Origin: Capitulum mitella
Taxonomy: Eukaryota; Arthropoda; Thecostraca; Pollicipedomorpha; Pollicipedidae
Assembly: GCA_030062745.1 (NCBI GenBank)
Contig: CP099853.1
Coordinates: forward strand, 2,294,001-2,358,000
DNA length: 64,000 bases
Reading direction: 5' to 3'
Part shown: positions 1-9,870 of the stretch, in pieces
Layout of the letters: each line of letters starts with the position of its first letter
Position numbering within the stretch: position 1 is the first letter of the stretch
The notes under the pieces: model-generated
What the model was told of the DNA's origin: nothing
Databases searched by the model: none
Seen by the model: only the letters and a program-made list of their open reading frames with translations
Translations under genes and position numbers: made by a program

Positions 1-63
1 GCCTGCGGGCAGCACCTGTGAGAAGGCCATCGCCCGAGCACGGGGTCCTCGGGGTCGCCTCAC

Positions 64-180
64 CTGGGGAGAGGATCTGCCGGTAGTACTTCCTGAGGCG
101 GGCTGGCTCGGTGGTGTTGGACGCAGCCCGCTCCTCGCCCTCCATGATGGTCTCCAGCGCCGACAGCAGCTCCACAGCGC
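64..180 (-). CDS. Candidate internal exon of a host gene (39 codons)
   Basis: On the minus strand this segment is bounded by an acceptor (CTGTCTGCTGTCAG before the exon) and a strong donor (CCCCAG then GTGAGG). The exon is 117 bp and phase 1 at both ends. In that phase it reads AVELLSALETIMEGEE, then RAASNTTEPARLRKYYRQIL, a charged soluble-looking peptide. The other two frames are also open but have odd composition. I do not recognise the family. Its phase matches the donor of the exon at 44794-44856, so it could be the next exon or a later one of that tetraspanin-like gene, as part of a cytoplasmic tail. The intron would then be about 44.6 kb. It could equally belong to a separate gene running off the window. 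The exon call rests on splice signals and composition only. Confidence 0.5.
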
Positions 181-204
181 CTGACAGCAGACAGAGCCGT
201 CACC

Positions 205-880
205 GGCCGCCACCGTCTCCCGCTGATGTACACCGCTGCGTCATCAGCCGACGACAACCATGGCGTCATCATCTGGACACCGCTGACGAACACCACTGCG
301 TCATTAGCCGGACCCCGCTGACGAACACCACTGCGTCATTAGCCGGACCCCGCTGACGAACACCACTGCGTCATTAGCCGGACCCCGCTGACGAACACCA
401 CTGCGTCATTAGCCGGACCCCGCTGACGAACACCACTGCGTCATTAGCCGGACCCCGCTGACGAACACCACTGCGTCATTAGCCGGACCCCGCTGACGAA
501 CACCACTGCGTCATTAGCCGGACCCCGCTGACGAACACCACTGCGTCATTAGCCGGACCCCGCTGACGAACACCACTGCGTCATTAGCCGGCACCCCGCT
601 GACGAACACCACTGCGTCATTAGCCGGACCCCGCTGACGAACACCACTGCGTCATTAGCCGGCACCCCGCTGACGAACACCACTGCGTCATTAGCCGGAC
701 CCCGCTGACGAACACCATTGCGTCATTAGCCGGACCCCGCTGACGAACACCACTGCGTCATTAGCCGGACCCCGCTGACGAACACCACTGCGTCATTAGC
801 CGGCACCCCCCCTCTCCCACCTCTCCTTCCACTGACGAACAGCACTGCGTCATCGACCGGTGAAGAGGCCCGCTGATGAG
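205..880. repeat. 35-bp minisatellite, about 15 clean units
   Basis: Near-identical 35-bp units run from about 281 to 808 (unit begins CGCTGACGAACACCACTGCG). Some units are 36 bp because of an extra C in GGCACCCC. Degenerate units extend to about 205 on one side and about 880 on the other. The array lies in the intron immediately upstream of the acceptor of the 64-180 exon, read on the minus strand. Each minus-strand unit contains CTAATGAC, which resembles a branch-point motif. Confidence 0.95.
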
Positions 881-1639
881 CTAAATCATCTTCCCATTAC
901 GATAACTTATTTGTGCATGCATTGTTCTGAAAGCCACGCGAACTGGAATGTCACAATCGTAGAAGCAGGCTCGCATAACCCCCAGTAACATGTGCAAGGT
1001 AAGGAGTGGCACAGGTCGATAGCAGCAGGAAGATTTCCTGTAAGGGTGGCCCGTTGTCAGGCATATTCTCTCCGGAACAAGGCATGAAGAAAAACGGGGT
1101 AAACCACAAGACGGGCCGTCATTTTTGGCCGCATTATGCTTGACTGAGCAAAATCGTTTGTTATAAAAGCAGTGTTTTGTCAATTCGTCTTGACCTGACC
1201 TACGGTAACTGCTGCAGGAGTGGAACGATGTATATGGCGTCAATCCCGAACGGAGACCGTTTTCGCCGCATGCCGACGCCTTCGTGTCAGTGTTGAGCCT
1301 TTTTTCGCTCGGCCTGAGCGCAACTTCCTGTGTGACAGCATTTTTACTGACCACCTTTAGGAAGGACATAAAAGCCCCGTCTTTCAGCCCGCCGAAAGGG
1401 AGGACGTGCCGACGGGCGAATATCCGCTGAGCAGGCTCCTGATTTCAGCCGCCACTGCGTCCGCCGGCCCTCGCATCGCTGCTGAGCTGGTAGCGGGCAG
1501 CCATGGTGACAACCCGCTGCCACCTAGACCACCAAGCGTGACTACATCAAGTCTAAGTCTGTGTGCTTCGACTCCCCATGGAAACTCGAGAGCTAGGAGT
1601 GATTATCACCGTCGTGGGCGGTAGGGCATGACGGCGTGT
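881..1639. other. Unassigned intronic or intergenic DNA
   Basis: A 162-codon open frame exists on the minus strand at 881-1369. It has no recognisable motif and its composition is not gene-like. I see no repeat or gene here. Confidence 0.4.
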
Positions 1640-3412
1640 CGCTGTCGGCGCTGCGAGAATGTTTCCCCGTTCTTGAGCCAACACTTTCTTCATCTAATCA
1701 ACACCTCTGTCGCCTCTTGTTTCCCCTTCTCCCTGAAAGATAGCCTCTGTTCTTTCTCTTCACAAATCGGGGTCGCGTCACATCGCCAGCAGTTTCAGAC
1801 CCATATCTGTCTTACCTGCGCTGTCGAAGATATGTGAAAAAATCGTGTGCACGCAGTTGTCTTCTTATCTCGCCACCCATGATCTTTGAGCGACGCTGTT
1901 GACTGGACGGCGCGTCGAATCAACGGTGACCACGTCGTCGCCGTCACGTCGTGGCCTCAGTCAAGCTTTTGACAGGGTCGACAATGACGTCCTCCTGACC
2001 AACCTCCAATGGTACTGCATCGATCCCAGGTGGTTCGAGAGCTACCTTGCTGATCGGCGACGGGTGGTGCGAGGTGATTCTCTCTCCCATCCTCTCTCCC
2101 ACGGTGTTCCGCAGGGGTCCATTGTCGGTCTTATCCAGGGGCGTTGGAACCGGGGGGGGGGGGGGGCGGCAGCTGTCCTCCAACTTTGGGCAACATTAAC
2201 CCTATGGCGTTGCATGGAAAGAAACGAGGTAAAAGCCACGTTTGCCCCCCCCCCTTCCCCCAATCTCCACAGAGGTTCCGCCGCTTCCGGCCCTATCTTC
2301 TTCGGCATCTTCACGAACGACCTTCCATCCTATATGCCTCACGGACGACTAGTATCCTGTGCCGATGACATCGAACGGCTACGCTCCGCACAACGTGACC
2401 ATTTATCCATCCTAAAATCAAGGCAAGAAGAGCCGTCAAATCCTGTTTTATATCAAACTCCTTGAAAATGAATTCATCCAAGACTACCCTGCTTTGTCGA
2501 CGCAGCCCATGATCTCAAGCGGACGGCATCCTTCCATCTTAACTCTGTCGGCCACACTCTAATCCTTCCCCGTCCCTGAAGATGCTGGGGGTCATTATCG
2601 ACAGTTTCTTATCCTGGGAGGAGCGCATGTCCAAGAGTACCAAAAAGTGCAACTCCATCCTGCCCAGTGTGAATACGATACATCACCATCTCACGCCCCA
2701 GGTCTGGACACTCCTAATTCAGTCACATGCTTCCCCCCTCCTTTACTGCCTTTTGGCCTGGAGGCTGGGCCGCGTCGTGCCACCTTAGCAAAGTTCAGAA
2801 GGTTGTGAACTTTGGGGCCGGGATCGTCTCCGGGGCTCATAAGCAGGATTCAGTGTCGGCGACCGTGGTGGCGCTAGCCTGGCGCACCGTACGTGACCTA
2901 GTTGCGAGGCGCAACAGCATCGGTGTCTTCCGAGCCCTGAGCGACTCGCGTGCTCCGCTGGCGGTCCGGTCCCTGTTCACTCCAGGTACCGCTGGAGTGA
3001 ACAGGGCCGCAGCGTGCCACCAGGGCGTCGGCGGCCGGCGCCTTAGAGCCAAAGACTTTCCGCCTGTCTGTGGCCCGCAGGGCTTTTTCGTATCGCGCGG
3101 CCTCGTCCTGGAATCGCCTGCCGCCGGACATCACCGCCTCTCGAACCCGTGCAGAGCTTGTATAAAAACCTGACGAGCAATCTCCCATACCTCGACGTTT
3201 CAGACTTTGCCTGGTTTTTAGTTTTTATTGCGTTTACACTGCACTGCTTGTTTACATCGCTGTTTTGAGCACACTGTTAAAACGACTCGGGTGGGAAGGA
3301 TTAATTAACTAACAGTATTCAGCATTACTGCATTAATACATCAATTACTACATTAATACGCGCGCTGGAAGGATTCGTCAATAAACTGAACTGAACTGAG
3401 CTGAACTGATAT
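1640..3412 (+). mobile_element. 5'-truncated L2/CR1-like LINE, reverse transcriptase region and 3' tail
   Basis: The plus strand encodes successive reverse-transcriptase blocks in shifting frames. These include a FRPISVLPALSK block near 1795-1830, a catalytic-aspartate block SQAFDRVDNDVL near 1955-1995, SHGVPQGSIVG near 2095-2130, an ADD block near 2360-2375 and a C-terminal YRAASSWNRLPPDI stretch near 3090-3130. The last is typical of the CR1/L2 group. The element ends in AATAAACTGAAC followed by short TGAAC repeats at about 3380-3411, as L2-type elements often do. The endonuclease region is absent or too decayed to see. Several frameshifts and one 154-bp MITE insertion break the frame, so this is a dead copy. 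Confidence 0.85.
2136..2289. mobile_element. 154-bp hAT-like MITE inside the L2/CR1-like LINE
   Basis: The element starts CAGGGGCGTTGGAACC and ends GGTTCCGCCGCTTCCG, an imperfect inverted pair. It is flanked by GTCTTATC (2128-2135) and GCCCTATC (2290-2297). The uninterrupted reverse transcriptase should read V-G-P-I, i.e. GTCCTATC after the preceding GGT-type codon, so each flank is one change away from a shared 8-bp target duplication. Eight-bp duplications and CAGGG ends are typical of hAT elements. The interior holds G and C runs and no coding sequence. Confidence 0.8.
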
Positions 3413-5880
3413 TTGTCATAACAACTGATGAAACAATTCATAGTTCGTTACAACTAATCTATCGTACGTCCCTACCGCAATTTTACCCGGCACCATTTTG
3501 TTCCGAACTCGTTCCCCTGTGATTTGAGACCCGGTGATTGTTACCTGCTTCCTGTGACGCATCGTCTCAACAGGAGCCACCAGAAAGCCATTCGGCACGA
3601 TTTCCCTGACAACGACGCACGCGCGCACGCCCCGATCGCCGAACAACGCCGACTAATAAAGATTTAATACAATCGACAAACAATGGGGCAGGCGCCTATC
3701 CACTGGCGACTCCAGAAGGGGGGATCGAGGCCATGACTCCTTTTGTAGAAAACAGGGGCCAACATATTCTCGCCCCCTTTTCGCAAGCCGTGTATTTTTC
3801 TCGAAACGTTGAAGCATATTTTAATTTTCAAAAATGGCGAAACAAAGTGGCCAAAACCCGGTTAAAAATCAACATTTATGGGTAGGTTAGATTACACGGA
3901 TAAAGATCTGGTCCCGTCCTCCAGTGTATCCAGACCATCTATACATACGTGGTCTGGATCCAAGATACCTTTACTTTCCAGTCTGGATCCACCCTCGCGA
4001 GTATGATGTCCCACTGTTTGGCTGCGGAGCGTTCCGTTGCCATGGTTTCGCTGTCCGACGTGAAGTTACATATCGATCAGGATACGAATGGGTGGAACCA
4101 ACAAAGGCTGTAGAAACACGGTAAAGTATTTCGGTACGAAAACGTGCACACGGCAATGGCTTTGGATCAACCTGTCTCCGATTACCTTATACGTCTGAGA
4201 TCATGCGAGTGACAAAAAGGGACACATTTGCTTCGCGCACGATCTTTAACAATGAAATGCTATGAGTGTTTCGGAGGGGTTTCTTTAGAACTAGATTTGG
4301 GGGTTCCCCAGTGATGTTACGCAAAAATAAACGTTAGGTAAATGAGCGGAATGCTTCCGCGGCTAATCAAAATTATCAGCATATCTTAGGACAAATGATT
4401 CGAGTCAGACGTTTCTGATATTTGGCAAGTAATGTCGTGTACCAATTCTTGCGCATTAGCCGTTGGAAACGATTCTGATCTGGATGTGATCCAAATCAAG
4501 AATGGCCTGTTTCTTAGGTGAATCACATTTGATCCGGATCAATCTTGAAAATGCCTTTGTAAATCACATTTGACTGGGGTCAAAATTTGACTTTTTATCT
4601 GAAATTTTGTAAATCTGACAAAATCAGTAATTCAAGTGCTGATCCAAATTATTTTGATTCTGGTTCTGATCCAGATCAACTGCAGTGTCAGTCTGATTCA
4701 ATTTGGTCAAATTACATATGCAAAGCAGGGTGACAAAAACATGCTAATATGCTTGTGAAGAAAATCCCCAAACCAAACCAAATTGCATTAAAGAGGATGC
4801 CAAGTGAGTCAGATCACCAACTCCCTTCCACAGCCCCGCTCCTGAAAACGTATCTAGTACCAAGCATACGCCACTAAGGAAAGGTAGGATCACAGATCTT
4901 AATGAAGAATGTGGTCCTTTTTTTATATTACAAACAACAAAATCTTCTTGGTACTTCTGTTGATGTCAAACACCCAACACCATGTACTGCATAGGTAGAT
5001 AATAGGCAACTAGTAGGTACCCATGCCAGGCATGTAGCAAAGGGGTGGACACAGGGCCATGGTTATCTCCCTTCCCCCTGAGCCAAGCAGATGTACTAGA
5101 TGTTTGGCAATATTGGAGGAGTACGCAAAAGTGATCCTATACATGATTCAGAAGGAAGTACTGTTTTCTTGTACATTAAATATGATATCATTTACATAAC
5201 ATTGTTGTTTTTCTTCTAAACTCCATCACATGCCAGTAGCATATGACAAAATTTAACATCTGCCCCTCCCCCTGAGGAAAATCTTGGCTATGTGGCTAGA
5301 CAGCTGCCTGCGGGGGTGACTTGCTTTGCATTACTCAGTAGTCATCATGCCACTGGTTCCATCTGTTTTTTGCCAAATGGCCATTGGGCACCCACCCGTA
5401 TCAACCTCACTGTCTAGCACAAAATATCGGCAATTTATGCCACTACTGCGCTATTACTGGGAAAATGGTGCATAAATATCAAAGGGTAATCAATGGTGAA
5501 ATACAGTAGCCAATAGCTAATGCTGTTACATACAGAGAGGTTATGACTGTCATTGTAATGTTCTATTTTTATGCACATACTAACAATGTGCTACATTTCT
5601 GCACATCATCTCAATGAAGTACTTAGGAAGCAAAGCATACCTAACTGTATGCAATATTCCACAATGTGCAATTACATACCTGTATACAGAGGCGGGCAGT
5701 TAATGAAGGAATTAACTTTTGTTAAAAGTAACCAGTCAACTGAAAAAGTTAACTAAGTCGAAGCCAATCCATTAAATTGTTAAGAAAGTCCATGGGAGTT
5801 AAACTTAATGCTTTAGTCTTTTAACTTTTTCAGTTACTTATCAGTGCCTGATTATCCAGTACCTAATTACCTGAGTGTCC
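3413..5880. other. AT-rich non-coding stretch with a GATCC/GATCA-rich patch
   Basis: No gene is supported. From about 4440 to 4720 the sequence is a decayed pattern of GATCC, GATCA and ATTTGAT words (for example AATCACATTTGATCCGG). Similar words recur at 16375-16600, 28880-29060 and 41930-42000, suggesting an old dispersed repeat. The remainder is ordinary AT-rich DNA. Confidence 0.45.
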
Positions 5881-6162
5881 AGGCTGGATGGGGAGATATT
5901 TTTTGTCACAAGAGTCGCACACCTGAACAGTGCCATTTTCGGCGTGGAAGTTCTCCGGGGCCTAGATGAATATCACCTGCCTCAAGAATGTCGCCATCTT
6001 AGCGTGACACAATAAGATTCTCTCGGATTCGGATTTTAGACTCCCCTGTTGATCACAACAAGCCTAGTATATCTTCTGGCAGTCCTTCAGATCCTCAAAC
6101 TGTACCAGAATCCTGTCATGGTGTTCCAGACGGTGGCACATCACCATTTTTCGGTGTTCAAG

Positions 6163-6300
6163 GCGTAGGCTTCCCACTTCTCATAACTCCCAAAACCGCG
6201 CTGTGGCCGAGCGATATTGGTACCAAAAGATGCGCAATGAAAAAATAGCCCGATCCAAGGCGTTTTGTGCCTTTTAAACATTACTTAATACCACAGAAAG
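6163..6300 (-). repeat. About 140-bp dispersed repeat, copy 1 (inverted relative to 13440-13585)
   Basis: The reverse complement matches 13440-13585 closely: both contain TTTAAAAGGCACAAAACGC, GGATCGGGCTATTTTT, a CATCTTTTGGTA block and GAGTTATGAGAAGTGGGAAG in the same order. The two copies are inverted and flank the I-type LINE. Homology stops at both outer sides, so these look like two insertions of one short element rather than long LINE termini. Confidence 0.8.
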
Positions 6301-6799
6301 CGCAGAATTATTCCATATATTCCAGCCAGGGCCCTGGCAGATCAACGTTTTTTTCATACCTGAAGAGCAGAAAAATGGGGGCCAAGGACGGAAGGGGAGC
6401 CCGCCTTTCCATGACCATTCCCCCTTTCGAAATCCTGGATCCGCCCTTGCCCCTCCCAGATGCTCATGCCTGTCCTTCGGCTCGGTCCCAGTCCACCTCC
6501 CTATTCCGTTTCATTGCCGTTGTTAACCTATTTCGAGTTTCGAGACCGCTGTGTATTAGTTAATCTTTCAGTGACGTCATTTTTCACGTCGCGTTCTGAA
6601 CCAAGGCCTTGTTCTGAACCGTCGATCCTTAAAGGCTGACGTTGATCTGTCTCGTGAAGATGCTCCGTGCTTGGAGATCCTGTTCTTGTTCCTGTGGAGT
6701 TAGGGCGCACAGCCGCTCGGGCTCAAGCGTCCGCGTCGAATTGTCTGGAAGGTCTCTTGGTATGAGAAGTTATTTAACAGGAACCTTGTTTGCTAAATA
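6301..6799. other. Unassigned stretch next to the LINE 3' end
   Basis: Between about 6325 and 6450 there are words resembling decayed MITE ends (CAGGGCCCTGGC and CTGGATCCGCCCTTGCCCC), with no clear target duplication. No gene is seen. The exact 3' end of the LINE cannot be fixed from this single copy. Confidence 0.35.
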
Positions 6800-8644
6800 G
6801 TGCATGTTTTTAACTAAAGAGTGGAGGAGAGGAACATGTGGGAAAATGTACCGTCAGAGTTGAGAGAACAAGTCGATTTGTTTGAGGAAACACGTCAGGA
6901 CTTTTATAAATGGTTCGTTGTTTACTATCATACCGTGTAATGAGAATGAAGGTTTAAGCTTCGGCACGTCAGTCGTAGTTTTGCTCTTTCTCTCGGGTAC
7001 CTCTGACAGTCCAAGGGTATGTGCCATACTGAAATGTATGAGTGACAGGGGACACGTAGAGGTCTGTCTGAGTGATTTATTACGTGTGAATAAGTCAGCC
7101 TTGTGTGTCCCAGTCGGACGCGTGCCAAAACAGTCTCTTCCCAGCGGTTTTTGGCGGTAGCTGGTATCCCATTCAGCAACCGAATTTTTTATGTATTTTA
7201 GAAGTGTTGGACGAGGGTGGCTGCACCAATATCGATCAAAGTATTGAGATATCAGTGTCCTTATTTCTGGAAAAAATGCTCTGTGACCAACTGGGACCGA
7301 GGTGACTGTTGTTATCCGTAAGGCTTTCTTTGCTCGCATATGTCATGCCCTTCTCTGTGATGTCGCAATAGAAGGACAGTGAGGGGGTCCGGCTTGCGCA
7401 AAGACTGTAGGACCTGAAGAGCGGAGAGCGAGTCAGAGCAGATAACCGATTTCCGGATGCCTTGAGCCTAAATAAATTTCAGGCTTTGATGAATTGCGCT
7501 AAGTTCCGCGGAGAAAACGGAAGCTTTGTCCGGTAATCTGTGTCGTCTGGTGATTTGTCTGTACACAAAAGCGCACGCTACTGTCTCGTGTTCTTTGGAA
7601 CCGTCGGTAAAAAAGAAGTGGTAGTCCGAATGATTTGCAACAAACTGCAAGAACATCTTCTGCACTTTATCATGGTCTAGGGTGCTCTTGTTGTGTGAGG
7701 TGAGCATTTGAAAACTGATCTGCGAGATGGCCCAAAGAGGGTGGCTACTGTGAATTTTGCTCACGTTGGTCGGCACCAAGAAGCCTATGTCTCTGCAGAC
7801 TTTGTGAAAACGTAGTGACGAAGGAAAACCACAGAGTCGATAAATTCTTTGTTCGTCCATGTGTTTGAAGCATTCCATAAAGTGTTTCAGATGGTAGCAA
7901 GGGTGTTCTCGGTCGCTTAGAATCCGTAGGAAATACCGTGTGGTCATCTCCCACCTCCTCAGCGACAGTGGTGGCACGTTAGCCTCAACTCTGAGACTCT
8001 CAACCGGTGAGGTTCGCGGAGCGCCCAGTGCGATTCTCAGACAAGCGTTTTGTATGGTCTCTAAAGACTGAAGGGCCCTTGAGTGGTCAAAGACTTGTGC
8101 GCCGTATTCCAGATTTGGTCTGATCAATACGAAGTACATACGAAGAATAGTTTTTCTATCTGCCCCGAGGCCCGAACCTGCTATGCATTTAAGGAAGGGA
8201 ATTCTTTTCATCGCTCTTGCCTTAAGATATTGTACGTGAGTGGTGAAATTTAAGTTGGTATCCTGGTGTACTCCTAGAAATTTGACGTTTTCCACGAATT
8301 CATGAGCTGCCCACTGAGGAGGAGATCTATCGGAGGTCTGCACTGCTCGTTTCTTATGCATTTTTTTTTAATAATTGCTTTCGATTTCGGTGCGGAGAAT
8401 GAGAAACACCATTTTTTGCCCAGTCTTCAGGTCGGGAAAGAGCAGACTGGAGAGTCTGAAAAATCAACCGCAGTTTTTTCCGGTTGCCCACAGAGCACAG
8501 TCATCTGCGCACAGTGCGCGAGACACACCGGCCGGACATTCGTCGAAGATATCATTAATCATCAAAAGAAAAGGCAGAGGAGAAATGGCCCCGCCCTGGA
8601 CCACACCATTAGCCAGGGGGAAGGAGTCCTAGAGGGTTCCGCTT

Positions 8645-9870
8645 TTAACCCTATTCCCGGAGGGCTAGACGGTATGGCCGATTCCCGGCAGGGGTGGCGG
8701 ATTCGGCCCCCCCCCCCTGAGATCTCGAGAACTACTTATCCGATTTCATCGCAACAAACGGTAATCGATTTGCCGTGACGTGAACTACATTTTTATAGAC
8801 AAGAAATTTTCAAAATTTTGAAATTTGTGGATACAGGGGGGCAAAAATGTCAAAATGGGGGGTACTTTTTGACTTCTTATAATTCCGTTGTTTATGGACC
8901 GATTTCGATGAAACTGGCATCAATCGAGAGATTATGGATAGGGCTTTTACCATGGGTATGCAAATTTGAAATTTTGAGAAAATTCATGGGCGTCCACAGG
9001 GTTTCAAAAATAGGGGGATTAGTTTTTTAATAACGGAATGAACAAAAGAGGCCAAAACAGCTTTTTTTAGCTTCTGCTAGTCATGTTACGCTAAAGAAGT
9101 ACAAATCGCATTACAATGTTTGTATAATGTTAGCATAGGCGGTGCCAGGGACATAAAAAAGGGGGAACTGTCATGGTCACACGTTCTTACGAACAACTTG
9201 TGACCTTTGACCTTAAATGACCTCCAGTGACCTTGGGGTCACCTGGAATGATGTCGTGTGCATTCAATATTATCTGTAAACGTTTTTAATCGATTAAATT
9301 CACTCTATTCCAAAAAATTCATTTTTTGGCTTTTGCGATGTAGGGTTCGTGCACTGACATTTTAGGTCATAGCTCCGTGACCCGACCTGATATCAAGCTG
9401 AAACTTGGTACACAAGTAGAGGGCATTTTTCTACGTCATATATATTCTGGGTTTGGCATTTGAAAAAACGGCGCCGAAATTATTGCGAAAAAACAAATTT
9501 TGACTTTTGACCTTGACCTGACCTTGTAAAGTGACCTCAGATAAACAAAATTACATATGCACATTGCCCAACTATTTAGCTATATATTCATATAAAGTTT
9601 TAAGTTCTATCGTAAAAACTCTGTTTTTGGCAGACATTTTCCTTTTACCCTCAACATGGCCAAAAATGACCTGAGATGCCTCCCAAAAACGTTGCCTGGC
9701 TCCGCCCCTGAGCAAAATAGAATTTTGAAATTTTGTCACGGCGCGTAGAAAAAATAGCTAGGAAAAGTGACCAAGTTTCGTGAAGCTGCGTTAAAAAGCC
9801 TGGAATTGGCAAGCAAAAAACCCGAGGGGGGGCGGATTCCCCCCCCCCCCCCTGCCGGGAATAGGGTTAA
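8645..9870 (+). mobile_element. TTAA-element family 1, copy 1 (1226 bp, non-autonomous)
   Basis: The copy runs from TTAA|CCCTATTCCCGG to CCGGGAATAGGG|TTAA and splits the LINE reverse transcriptase. Without the element and one TTAA, the LINE reads LQV-KSGTL then ANGVVQGG in frame, so TTAA is the duplicated target. CCC-starting ends with TTAA duplication are typical of piggyBac-type elements. Kolobok elements also use TTAA and are an alternative. The left end carries AGGGCTAGACGGTATGG then a G-run/C-run hairpin; the right end carries another such hairpin. No transposase is encoded. An inner segment (9134-9720) has its own inverted ends and holds nearly all TGACCT half-sites (9201, 9208, 9218, 9228, 9508, 9514, 9519, 9532, 9667). 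Confidence 0.93.
9134..9720 (+). repeat. Inner unit of TTAA family 1 with hAT-like inverted ends
   Basis: The unit begins CATAGGCGGTGCCAGG and ends CCTGGCTCCGCCCCTG, an inverted pair very like the ends of the hAT-like MITEs in this window. It is present at the same place in all family-1 copies, so it was part of the founder. No 8-bp duplication remains at its edges (AATGTTAG left, AGCAAAAT right). A stand-alone fragment at 59840-60080 begins close to the same inner boundary. Confidence 0.6.

Noticed and set aside
281-808. Regular array resembling a CRISPR
   Set aside because: The units are contiguous with no unique spacers; it is a eukaryotic minisatellite.
3416-3760. Possible LTR remnant suggested by a frame and a TGGCGACTCC word
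   Set aside because: No second LTR, no terminal repeats or coding region around it; too little to support an element.
3924-4124. A plus frame rich in aromatic residues
   Set aside because: It overlaps repeated GTCTGGATCC words and has no motif or splice support.
8302-8778. Peptides of the type NPIPGGLDGMADSRQG found in many frames across the window
   Set aside because: They are chance translations of the TTAA family 1 left end, in varying frames and orientations, and are not a protein domain.
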